Shown here: piece by piece, positions 1 through 7,944 of the stretch
Numbering within the stretch: position 1 is the stretch's first letter
How the letters are laid out: each line of letters begins with the position of its first letter
Assembly (NCBI GenBank): GCA_902775975.1
Contig: CACYOC010000017.1
Location: 37,367-101,366, forward strand
Direction of reading: 5' to 3'
DNA length: 64,000 nt
Source of the DNA: an uncultured Bacteroidales bacterium
Lineage (GTDB): Bacteria; Bacteroidota; Bacteroidia; Bacteroidales; Bacteroidaceae
Position numbers and translations under genes: made by a program
The notes under the pieces: generated by a model
Seen by the model: the letters and a program-made list of their open reading frames with translations, nothing else
Databases searched by the model: none
What the model was told of the DNA's origin: nothing

Positions 1-2838
1 GTATATATATCTAACTTTAATAACATCAATCTTAAAGCACTATTATTACCCTCCACTCTTGAGAAGTGTTGTCCATTATCCTCATGGGGGCTGACTTCAA
101 TTATAATTGCAGAAGGCAATCCAAAATATGATAGTCGTAATAATTGTAATGCCGTAATAGAAACAGCGACAAACACAATATTAACAGCATGTAGTACCTC
201 TACAATTCCAAACACTGTTGAACACATAGGACAGAGAGCGTTTGAAAGGCTCCAATATACAGGGAACACTATTTCAATACCCGCAAGCGTAAAATCCATA
301 AGCAAACATGCTTTTGAACAAATCTCAAAAACGGGATGGTCTACGTTGCAAATAGAATTCGATCCTTCAGCTTCATTAACGTGTATTGAAGATAGTGCAT
401 TTTATAATGCAAATATAGCTAAACTCAGTTTGCCTAATAGCCTTGAACGTATTGGAACGTGGGCATTTGCATCTTGTGAAAGCCTTAAAGAAGTTACTTT
501 TGGCAGTTCTCTGAAAGAAATTGGAGATTACGCATTTAGAAGTTGTGCATTAAAATCTTTGGTTTTGCCTGACGTGATAGAGAAGATAGGAGAATCAGCC
601 TTTTATGGCATTCCCACACTTGAATTCATTCAATTTGGAAGCTCGCTAAAAGAAATAGGTAAAAGTGTGTTTAGCTCTTGCAATATATCTTCATTGATTT
701 TACCTGATGCCTTAGAAAAAATAGGAGAATCAGCCTTTTATGGCATTTCTACACTTGAATCCGTTCAGTTTGGAAACTCGCTGAGAGAAATTGGTCCACA
801 GGCATTTAGCCGTTGTGGGATAACGAAATTAATCTTCCCCAATACATTAGAGAAGATTGGTTCTTGTGCTTTCTCGAGTTGCACAGGATTAACTTCGGTG
901 TCTTTTGGAAATATGCTGAAACGCATTGACTATAGTGCATTCGAGGGTTGTGAGTCTATACAAAAGGTTATTGTATCAGATATTGCTACGTGGTTTAATG
1001 TTTCATATGAAAACGAAACAGCAAACCCTCTGTATTATGCCAAGCATCTATACAGCGATGAGAATACTGAAATCACAGAATTGGAAATTCCTAATAGTAT
1101 AACGAGTGTCAGCAGTGATGCTTTTAGGTATTGCAGCGGTTTAACTTCTATTACTATTCCTTCAAGTGTGACGAGTATCACAAGTGATGCCTTCCGAAAC
1201 TGCACAAACCTGTCTACTGTTACTATCAATTCAAATGAAATTTTATCAAAAACCTCAGACAATCATAATATGGCTGATATTTTTGGCACTAAAGTAAAAA
1301 AGTATATTATTGGAAACGAGGTTACTAGTATCGGTAATGAAGCATTTTATGGTTGTTCCGATCTAACTTCTGTTGATATTGCAAATAGTGTAACGAATAT
1401 CGGTTATCTCGCTTTTTGTTATTGCAGCAAACTTACTTCTGTTGAATTACCAAATAGCTTAACGAATATTGATTACAACACTTTCTATAAGTGTACAGGT
1501 CTCACATCAATTAATATTCCAGGTAGCATAAAAAGTATTGGTAATGGTGCATTCTATGGTTGTTCGGGTCTTTCTTCTGTTAGTTTTAGCAATAGCACTT
1601 CGGCTAGTAATAAGGCACTTAAAATTAATGGTGGTATGAATACTACAGATATCACACAAAAACTATTTATTGGAGATCAAGCATTCTCTAAATGTACCAG
1701 CCTAAATTCTATTGATCTTCCTGATTATGTGACGAGTATCGGTGAGAAAACTTTCGAAGATTGTACTGAGCTTAAATCTGTCACTATTGGCAATGGCTTG
1801 TCGAGTATCGGTAAATATGCCTTCAGAGGATGTAATAGTCTAGAATCGATTGTCATTGACAATGCCAATACTATTTATGATTCACGTAACAACTGCAATG
1901 CAATCATAAAAACTGCAGATTATCAATTGATTTTTGGATGCAAAAATACGGTCATTCCTAATAGTGTTACATCTATTGGTAACTCTGCGTTCTATGGTTG
2001 TACTGACCTGACTTCTATATCTATCCCCAATAGTATATGGTCTATCGGCAGTTCCGCGTTCTCTGGCTGTACCGGTCTAACTTCTATCAACATCCCCAAT
2101 AGTGTGACAAGTATTGGAGAAGATGCGTTCTTTAACTGTAGCAGTTTGACAGCAATAATAATTCCAGATAAAATCCCTTATATTAGTAATGGTATGTTTT
2201 ATGGTTGTACAGCTCTGACTTCTATTAACATCCCCAATTCCATAAGTAGTATTGGATATGATGCGTTCCGTGAATGCCATAACTTGACTTCTATTACCAT
2301 CCCAAATAGTGTGACAAGCATAGGACGTTATGCTTTCTATGAATGCAGTAACCTTTCTTCAGTAACTTTACCTAACAAACTAAAAAGGGTTAACGATAGA
2401 ACTTTTGGAATGTGTAAAAGTCTTAAAAAAGTAATCATTCCTTCAAGTGTAGAAAATATAGGACAAGGAGGTTTTGCGTATTGTTACGATTTATCCGATG
2501 TTTATTGTTTTGCAAAAAACATCCCATCCTTAGATAATTATTCTTTTTACGAAGTAAATTTGAATAATGTTACATTACACGTTTTGGCAAATTCTATTTC
2601 CACCTATCAAGAAACTGATCCGTGGAGCCAGTTTGGTAAGATAGTTCCAATATCAGAGACGGAATTAACAGAAATGGCAGAATTGACAGGAATTGAAGAT
2701 ATTAATATGCATGAATTATCTGACAATTTAAAGGGTAATATATATGATATTAATGGACAACGTATAGGGCAATTAAAGCGTGGTCTGAACATTGTCCGCA
2801 TAAGTGACGGCACTACGAAGAAGATTGTGGTGAAGTAA
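1..2838 (+). CDS. BspA-like leucine-rich repeat surface protein (5' end outside window)
   Basis: The frame is open from base 1, so the 945 residues seen are only the C-terminal part; a TTG at 346 is an internal codon. The protein is built of repeats of about 23 residues of the LRR_5/BspA type, with the pattern 'IPNSVTSIGxxAFxxC' and 'L(T/S)SxxI' repeated throughout. Two inserts resemble the BspA 'NxxYDSRNNCNAI' block (near residues 46-60 and 620-640). The last ~50 residues switch to a tail ending GLNIVRISDGTTKKIVVK, like other secreted proteins in this window. Family knowledge: BspA-type proteins are cell-surface adhesins or host-interaction factors. The target cannot be told from sequence. 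The DNA is AT-richer than 4-47 kb. A strong terminator follows directly. Confidence 0.9.
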   Translation, partial: VYISNFNNINLKALLLPSTLEKCCPLSSWGLTSIIIAEGNPKYDSRNNCNAVIETATNTILTACSTSTIPNTVEHIGQRAFERLQYTGNTISIPASVKSISKHAFEQISKTGWSTLQIEFDPSASLTCIEDSAFYNANIAKLSLPNSLERIGTWAFASCESLKEVTFGSSLKEIGDYAFRSCALKSLVLPDVIEKIGESAFYGIPTLEFIQFGSSLKEIGKSVFSSCNISSLILPDALEKIGESAFYGISTLESVQFGNSLREIGPQAFSRCGITKLIFPNTLEKIGSCAFSSCTGLTSVSFGNMLKRIDYSAFEGCESIQKVIVSDIATWFNVSYENETANPLYYAKHLYSDENTEITELEIPNSITSVSSDAFRYCSGLTSITIPSSVTSITSDAFRNCTNLSTVTINSNEILSKTSDNHNMADIFGTKVKKYIIGNEVTSIGNEAFYGCSDLTSVDIANSVTNIGYLAFCYCSKLTSVELPNSLTNIDYNTFYKCTGLTSINIPGSIKSIGNGAFYGCSGLSSVSFSNSTSASNKALKINGGMNTTDITQKLFIGDQAFSKCTSLNSIDLPDYVTSIGEKTFEDCTELKSVTIGNGLSSIGKYAFRGCNSLESIVIDNANTIYDSRNNCNAIIKTADYQLIFGCKNTVIPNSVTSIGNSAFYGCTDLTSISIPNSIWSIGSSAFSGCTGLTSINIPNSVTSIGEDAFFNCSSLTAIIIPDKIPYISNGMFYGCTALTSINIPNSISSIGYDAFRECHNLTSITIPNSVTSIGRYAFYECSNLSSVTLPNKLKRVNDRTFGMCKSLKKVIIPSSVENIGQGGFAYCYDLSDVYCFAKNIPSLDNYSFYEVNLNNVTLHVLANSISTYQETDPWSQFGKIVPISETELTEMAELTGIEDINMHELSDNLKGNIYDINGQRIGQLKRGLNIVRISDGTTKKIVVK

Positions 2839-2861
2839 CACGGCCTATAATTAAACAAATT

Positions 2862-2905
2862 AACACCTCGGAGAATCATGATGGTTCTGCCGAGGTGTTT
2901 TTGTT
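2862..2905 (+). terminator. Rho-independent terminator of the LRR gene
   Basis: A perfect 10-bp stem (AACACCTCGG / CCGAGGTGTT, arms 2862-2871 and 2890-2899) with further pairing in the loop, followed by a T-rich run. It lies 24 bases after the LRR stop codon. Confidence 0.9.
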
Positions 2906-2948
2906 TTCTTTTGGCACAATAATTATAAACAATAGAGTTTTTGCCTAT

Positions 2949-3237
2949 CCCCCTCATTTTGGGGATAAAAATCTTCTGGAAGACCGATAGACAAAGGGAT
3001 TGAAGGCATGAGGGGGATGCTTCTAAGCCCCCTCATGTGTGTCACATTACCCCATCATTTTTAGTAAGCGTTTTTATGCACACTATCCTCATTGACTTTT
3101 CATTTGGATGTTGGGGAGCGGTTGATTTTATGAGGGGGTCATGAGGGGGATATGTGACGGATAAAGCCTGACCCCCTCATCGCTGAAACGCCCTGTACAT
3201 CGGCATTGTAGGCGATTTGCGTCGAAAAATGAGGGGG
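2949..3237. repeat. Seven dispersed copies of ATGAGGGGG in both orientations
   Basis: The nonamer ATGAGGGGG or its complement occurs at 2949-2957(-), 3008-3016(+), 3028-3036(-), 3130-3138(+), 3141-3149(+), 3172-3180(-) and 3229-3237(+). No believable gene is present in 2911-3532; the open frames here are short and lack family signals. The opposed copies could pair in RNA or be binding sites. The function is unknown. Confidence 0.6.
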
Positions 3238-3360
3238 TTGCGATGAAAATTGAAGGCGGCGATTAAGCGAGAGCAATGGTGCTTGCACCGATTGCCGAGC
3301 ATGAGCAGGCTCGATGTGAAAGTGAAGGCGGCGATTGAGCGAGAATAGCTCTCGCATCGA

Positions 3361-3492
3361 ACGAGCCGTACTCTCGCAAGCGACGAGCCGTACTCTCGTC
3401 GACTACGAAACGGCACTTTGCAGGCTACGAAACGGCACTTTGCCGGTGACGAAACGGTACTTTTACAACGAACGAAACGAACTTTCGTATGA
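3361..3492. repeat. Tandem array with a 22-base period (six units)
   Basis: Six consecutive 22-base units start at 3361, 3383, 3405, 3427, 3449 and 3471. Units 1-2 share ACGAGCCGTACTCTCG; units 3-5 share ACGAAACGG(C/T)ACTTT; unit 6 is a degenerate relative. Just upstream a separate 22-base block (TGAAGGCGGCGATT..) occurs twice, at 3251-3272 and 3323-3344. The unit content drifts but the phase is exact. There is no repeat/spacer alternation, so it is not CRISPR. Confidence 0.75.
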
Positions 3493-3532
3493 TGGCGAAT
3501 ATTTTCTGTGAGGGACAAATCATATCTGGGAG

Positions 3533-3832
3533 CTACCGCTTCTTGCCTTTGCCGAAAATATCGGCGTGGGTGCCCGTGCGGTAGAGCGAGATGATACGTA
3601 TCTCGGTGTCTTTCTCGTAGAGCAGCAGCCAATCGGGATTGATGTGGCATTCCCAATAGCCCTTGTAGTCGCCACTAAGCATGTGGTTGTGAAGGTTGGC
3701 GGGTAGAGGCTCGTTTTTGTGGAGCATATCAACTACTGTCAGCAGTTTCTCGATGTCGAGACCGCGTCGCACGGCCAGTTTCACATCTCGATCGTACTGC
3801 TTGTAAGTTTTAATCTCATAGAACTGCTTCAT
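3533..3832 (-). CDS. yafQ: YafQ-family type II toxin (RelE/ParE superfamily mRNA interferase)
   Basis: 99 residues. The C-terminal half carries the YafQ signature: H50, H63, D67 and H89 fall in 'LHNHMLSGDY', 'ECHINPDW' and 'RTGTHADIF', matching the His/Asp catalytic set of E. coli YafQ in order and spacing. Members cleave ribosome-bound mRNA when the antitoxin is lost. The start overlaps the upstream antitoxin stop by four bases (ATGA), a typical translational coupling. All expected catalytic positions are present, so it should be active. An alternative RelE subfamily is possible but less likely. Confidence 0.88.
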   Translation of the reverse strand: MKQFYEIKTYKQYDRDVKLAVRRGLDIEKLLTVVDMLHKNEPLPANLHNHMLSGDYKGYWECHINPDWLLLYEKDTEIRIISLYRTGTHADIFGKGKKR

Positions 3833-4116
3833 AGTGCCTTCATTGCTTTTCTGAACTCTTCGAATGACTCGTAAGTCGTTCCTTGGTCCTTGCCGCTGCG
3901 CACGTCCTCGATGGCCTGCATGGTCTCGTCGTTGAGATATTCACCCGTTTCAGGGTCGTAGAGGCGCGGTTTGTGGGGCTCAGCCACGGCAGGCTTAACG
4001 CTCTCAGCCAACAGCGTTATCAGTTGCAACTTCTCACTGTTGTCGAGTTTCTTCGCCTGGTTCCATGCTCTTGTGAAGGTTGTCGTCGTATGTCTTTTTG
4101 TTGTCGTTGCTTCCAT
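3829..4116 (-). CDS. Antitoxin partner of the YafQ-type toxin
   Basis: 95 residues directly upstream of, and overlapping by four bases, the toxin. The C-terminal ~35 residues (NDETMQAIEDVRSG..., Y.SFEEF) match the toxin-wrapping tail common in RelB/DinJ-like antitoxins of Bacteroidetes. The N-terminal ~60 residues do not show a clear ribbon-helix-helix pattern; instead 'NSEKLQLITLLAESV' resembles a short helical dimerisation segment. The assignment rests mainly on position and the C-terminal motif. Such proteins normally repress their own operon. Confidence 0.75.
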   Translation of the reverse strand: MEATTTKRHTTTTFTRAWNQAKKLDNSEKLQLITLLAESVKPAVAEPHKPRLYDPETGEYLNDETMQAIEDVRSGKDQGTTYESFEEFRKAMKAL

Positions 4117-4142
4117 GATTTTCGTCGTTAATGATTATGCCT

Positions 4143-4175
4143 GCAAAGATACAACATTTTCCTTAAACCGCCAAA
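4143..4175 (-). promoter_or_regulatory. Promoter of the toxin-antitoxin operon
   Basis: On the minus strand TATCTTTG (4150-4143) fits the Bacteroidetes -7 element, with TTTG (4175-4172) about 21 bases upstream. It lies 26 bases before the antitoxin start. Confidence 0.6.
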
Positions 4176-4278
4176 ACAATAGAATGAAAAACTTACGGTA
4201 TCTCTGTGTCTCTGTGTTTAAATATCAAAGAAAGTACGAAACAAAGAGGAGCTGAAAAAATAAATCAAGGATGCGAAG

Positions 4279-4309
4279 TTGGTAATATAAATAATTATTT
4301 GTACCTTTG
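4279..4309 (+). promoter_or_regulatory. Promoter of pepT
   Basis: TACCTTTG at 4302-4309 is a perfect Bacteroidetes -7 box with TTG at 4279-4281 about 20 bases upstream. It precedes the pepT start at 4358. Confidence 0.7.
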
Positions 4310-4357
4310 CACAGAATTTACGCTGAAATTGTAAAGAAGCATGCTAATGACTGAGAA

Positions 4358-5608
4358 ATGAATATCGTAGAAAGATTCTTGAACTACATACAGTTCGACA
4401 CGCAGTCGAGCGAGGAGAGCGAAACCGTGCCCAGCACTTCAAAGCAGCTCGTTTTCGCCGAATACCTGAAGCAAGAGCTGGAACGTGAAGGACTTGACGA
4501 CGTAGAGATGGACGACAAAGGATACATCTACGCCACACTGAAGTCGAACATCAAGGAACAGGTGCCCGTCATCGGTTTCATTGCTCACTACGATACCAGT
4601 CCGGACTGTTCGGGCGCTAACATCAAGCCCCGCATTGTCGAGAGCTACGACGGTGGGGACATTATATTAAGAGGTGAGAGACAAGAGGTGAGAGGTGAGA
4701 AGCCCATTATTCTTTCGCCGGAGAAGTTTCCTGAACTGCTGTTGCACAAGGGCGAAGACCTGATTGTGACGGACGGCACGACACTGTTAGGAGCCGACGA
4801 CAAGGCAGGGATTGCCGAAATTGTGCAGGCGATGGTGTTTCTTCGGGAGCATCAGGAGATAAAGCATGGTAAGATACGGATAGCCTTTAACCCCGACGAG
4901 GAGATAGGCATGGGTGCTCACCACTTCGACGTAGAGAAATTCGGTTGTCAGTGGGCTTATACGATGGATGGCGGCGATGTCGGCGAGCTGGAATTTGAGA
5001 ACTTCAACGCTGCCTCTGCCAAAATCAGCATCAAGGGTGTCAGCGTGCATCCTGGCTATGCGAAGGGCAAGATGGTCAACGCCAATGCCCTGGCAGCAGA
5101 GTTTGCCAGCATGTTGCCAACCAACGAGACACCCGAGACCACTGAGGGTTATCAGGGCTTTTATCACTTGTTAGGTATCACATCGAATGTGGAACAGGCA
5201 AAACTGTCGTATATCATCCGTGACCACGACCGCAGCCGTTTCGAAGACCGCAAGCGTTTCTTGACGAAGTGTGTCCAGCAAATGAACGAAAAGTACGGTG
5301 CCGGCACTGTAGCGTGTCTGCTGACCGACCAGTACTATAACATGAAGGAGAAGATAGACCCACAGATGCACGTCATTGATCTGGTGCTAAAGGCGATGCA
5401 GGAGTGTAGCGTAGCCCCCAAGGTGAAACCCATTCGTGGCGGCACGGACGGAGCGCAGCTGAGTTTCAAGGGTCTCCCCTGCCCCAACATCTTTGCCGGT
5501 GGTCTCAATTTCCACGGGCCCTACGAGTTTCTCCCCATTCCGTCCATGGAGAAAGCGATGCAGGTCGTCGTCAAGATTTGCGAACTAACCGCCAGCTATA
5601 ACGATTAA
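4358..5608 (+). CDS. pepT: Peptidase T (aminotripeptidase, M20B)
   Basis: 416 residues. A cytoplasmic two-zinc enzyme that releases the N-terminal residue from tripeptides. Visible metal and catalytic residues: H77 and D79 in '[13 protein letters not shown]', D147 in 'LLGADDKAG', E181/E182 in '[15 protein letters not shown]', and the late His in '[11 protein letters not shown]'. Length and start match the family. An oddity: residues ~106-115 ([11 protein letters not shown]) lie exactly on a run of heptamer repeats (AGAGGTG, 4670-4701) that looks like intergenic repeat DNA accepted in frame between the metal-site strands. The antiporter gene follows after another heptamer array. Confidence 0.95.
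   Translation: MNIVERFLNYIQFDTQSSEESETVPSTSKQLVFAEYLKQELEREGLDDVEMDDKGYIYATLKSNIKEQVPVIGFIAHYDTSPDCSGANIKPRIVESYDGGDIILRGERQEVRGEKPIILSPEKFPELLLHKGEDLIVTDGTTLLGADDKAGIAEIVQAMVFLREHQEIKHGKIRIAFNPDEEIGMGAHHFDVEKFGCQWAYTMDGGDVGELEFENFNAASAKISIKGVSVHPGYAKGKMVNANALAAEFASMLPTNETPETTEGYQGFYHLLGITSNVEQAKLSYIIRDHDRSRFEDRKRFLTKCVQQMNEKYGAGTVACLLTDQYYNMKEKIDPQMHVIDLVLKAMQECSVAPKVKPIRGGTDGAQLSFKGLPCPNIFAGGLNFHGPYEFLPIPSMEKAMQVVVKICELTASYND
4670..4701. repeat. Heptamer repeat inside pepT
   Basis: Units AGAGGTG, AGAGACA, AGAGGTG, AGAGGTG and a partial AGA, in exact 7-base phase within the coding sequence. They resemble the intergenic heptamer arrays elsewhere in this window. Confidence 0.7.
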
Positions 5609-5645
5609 ACGGTAAACAGTAAACAGTAAACAGTAAACGGTAAAC
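5606..5645. repeat. Intergenic heptamer array TAAAC(G/A)G
   Basis: Five full units plus a partial, in exact 7-base phase, beginning with the pepT stop codon and filling the gap to the next gene. Confidence 0.85.
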
Positions 5646-5656
5646 TAAAAACAACA

Positions 5657-7915
5657 ATGGCAGAACTCCCCCCCATGATACAAGACCTGGCGCTGATACT
5701 CGTCGTGGCAGGCATCGTAACACTCGTTTTCAAGAAACTGAAGCAGCCCCTGGTGCTGGGGTATATCGTCGCAGGATTTCTGGTGTCACCCCACATGCCC
5801 TATACCGCCAGCGTGGTCGATATGGAAGATATTCATCTATGGGCGGACATCGGTGTCATGTTCCTATTGTTCTCGTTGGGCTTAGACTTCTCTTTCAAGA
5901 AGATTCTGAAGATGGGTGCCTCGCCCATCATTTCCGCCATTACCATCATCTTCTGTATGTCGATGCTGGGGGTCTGTGCCGGTCATGCTTTCGGTTGGTC
6001 ACGCATGGACTGCATCTTTCTGGGAGGAATGCTCGCCATGAGTTCCACAACGATTATCTACAAGGCCTTTGACGACTTAGGGCTTCGCCAGCAACAGTTT
6101 GCGGGTTTGGTCATGTCCGTACTCATTCTGGAAGACATCTTAGCCATTGTGATGATGGTGATGCTGTCAGCCATTGCCAGCGGGAACAATCTCGAGGGCG
6201 GTCAGATGGTGGGAGCGATAGTCAAGATAGCTTTCTTCCTGATTTTGTGGCTGATAGTGGGCATCTTTGCCGTTCCTATCTTTTTGCGCAAGGTTCGCGA
6301 CCTCATGAATGCCGAGGTGTTGCTCATCGTGTCATTAGGGCTCTGCTGTGCCATGGCCGTCTTTTCCACCAAGGTAGGTTTCTCGTCAGCCTTCGGAGCT
6401 TTCATCATGGGTAGCATATTGGCAGAAACCGTCGAGGCAGAGAAGATAGAGAAACTCGTTGAGCCCGTCAAGAACCTGTTTGGCGCCATTTTCTTCGTGT
6501 CGGTAGGTATGCTGGTTGACTTGGACATCCTGACCAACTATGCGGGAGCCATTGCAGCGCTGGTGCTGACCATCCTGATGGGACAGGCCGTTTTTGGCTC
6601 CCTGTCGTTTATGCTGGGAGGAGAGAGTTTGAAGTCAGCAATGCGCTGCGGTTTCTCTATGGCTCAGATTGGTGAGTTCTCTTTTATCATCGCCTCTTTA
6701 GGTCTTTCGTTAGGCGTCATCAGCGACTACCTCTATCCTGTTGTGGTGGCCGTATCAGTTATCACCACCTTCCTGACACCTTATATGATACGTCTGGCAA
6801 CGCCTGCCTATACTGCTTTGGAGCACCGCCTGCCCGTTGAGCTGATCTCTTCGCTGAATCATCTGACGACCAGTCGGCCAAGTACACAGAAGAACAGTCT
6901 CTGGAAGCGCCTGCTGACACAGATGACCATCAACACCATTGTGTATAGCATTCTCACGTCGGCTGTCATTGCCCTGATGTTCACCTTTGTACTGCCTTTT
7001 ACCCATGAGCTGTTTCCGAGTCGGGGTTTGCACTGGTATGGCAATGCCCTTACGGGAGTACTGACCGTGCTCTTCATGGCTCCTTTCCTTCGTGCTATGG
7101 TGATGAAGAAGAACCGCTCAGAAGAGTGGCGCACCTTGTGGGAAGAGAGCAACCGCAACCGTCTGCCGCTGCTGTTCACCATTCTGGTGCGTGCTGTTCT
7201 TGCCATCAGCTATCTGTTTTACGTCTTCAACTACCTGAGCCACTTCACCAATGCCATCATGATTACCATTGGAGTTGTCGTCCTGGCGCTCATCGTCTTT
7301 TCGCGCAGCATCAAGCGCCGTAGCATTCTGCTGGAGCGTCTGTTCATCAACAATCTACGCTCTCGCGATATAGAAGCTCAAGTACATGGAAAGAAACGCC
7401 CGTTGTACGAAGGAAAACTGCTGGATCGCGATATCCACATTGCCGAGTTTGACATTCCCGGAGACTCCGTATGGATGGGCAACTCCTTGAAACAGCTTAA
7501 CTTAGGTCGCAAATACGGTGTTCACGTGAGCAGCATTATGCGCGGTGGTCATCGTCTGAACATTCCTGACGGCGATTACGTCATCTATCCTTACGACCGT
7601 CTGCAGGTCATTGGCAGCGACGAGCAACTCAGCAAGTTCCAACATGCGTTGGCTACTGAGGTCTTCAACGAGGATACGGAGTTAGAGAAGCGTGAAATGA
7701 AACTGCGCCAGCTGATTATCGATGCCGACAGTCCCTTTATTGGCAAGACACTGCAGGAGAGCGGCATTCGCAGCACCTACAGTTGTATGGTTGTCGGACT
7801 GGAAGAAGGCAAGGAAAACCTGTCGCCCGTTCCTGCTACTCGTCGGTTCCAAGAGGGCGACATCTTGTGGGTTGTAGGTGAAGAAGAAGCATTGAAAGCC
7901 TTGCTGTCTTGCTAA
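5657..7915 (+). CDS. CPA2-type cation:proton antiporter with two TrkA-C domains
   Basis: 752 residues. The N-terminal ~390 residues are a Kef/NhaP-like Na+/H+ exchanger domain with about 12 hydrophobic helices ('LGLDFSFKK', 'GFSSAFGAFIMGSILAET', 'FFVSVGMLVDLD'). A second membrane segment follows near 425-550. The cytoplasmic end carries two consecutive TrkA-C/RCK-C-like domains (about 595-672 and 685-752; 'DYVIYPYDRLQVIGS', 'EGDILWVVGEEEAL') but no NAD-binding TrkA-N Rossmann motif. It likely exchanges K+ or Na+ for protons at the inner membrane. Ligand and ion specificity are not readable from sequence. Confidence 0.88.
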   Translation: MAELPPMIQDLALILVVAGIVTLVFKKLKQPLVLGYIVAGFLVSPHMPYTASVVDMEDIHLWADIGVMFLLFSLGLDFSFKKILKMGASPIISAITIIFCMSMLGVCAGHAFGWSRMDCIFLGGMLAMSSTTIIYKAFDDLGLRQQQFAGLVMSVLILEDILAIVMMVMLSAIASGNNLEGGQMVGAIVKIAFFLILWLIVGIFAVPIFLRKVRDLMNAEVLLIVSLGLCCAMAVFSTKVGFSSAFGAFIMGSILAETVEAEKIEKLVEPVKNLFGAIFFVSVGMLVDLDILTNYAGAIAALVLTILMGQAVFGSLSFMLGGESLKSAMRCGFSMAQIGEFSFIIASLGLSLGVISDYLYPVVVAVSVITTFLTPYMIRLATPAYTALEHRLPVELISSLNHLTTSRPSTQKNSLWKRLLTQMTINTIVYSILTSAVIALMFTFVLPFTHELFPSRGLHWYGNALTGVLTVLFMAPFLRAMVMKKNRSEEWRTLWEESNRNRLPLLFTILVRAVLAISYLFYVFNYLSHFTNAIMITIGVVVLALIVFSRSIKRRSILLERLFINNLRSRDIEAQVHGKKRPLYEGKLLDRDIHIAEFDIPGDSVWMGNSLKQLNLGRKYGVHVSSIMRGGHRLNIPDGDYVIYPYDRLQVIGSDEQLSKFQHALATEVFNEDTELEKREMKLRQLIIDADSPFIGKTLQESGIRSTYSCMVVGLEEGKENLSPVPATRRFQEGDILWVVGEEEALKALLSC

Positions 7916-7944
7916 ATATAGCCTTGGACTGCTGAGGGGGAAAC

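Noticed and set aside
3177-3656. 159-residue antisense frame upstream of the toxin
   Set aside because: It lies across 22-base repeats and the start of the toxin gene's 3' region; the protein is repetitive (RFVRCKS-type) because of the DNA array, not because it is a gene.
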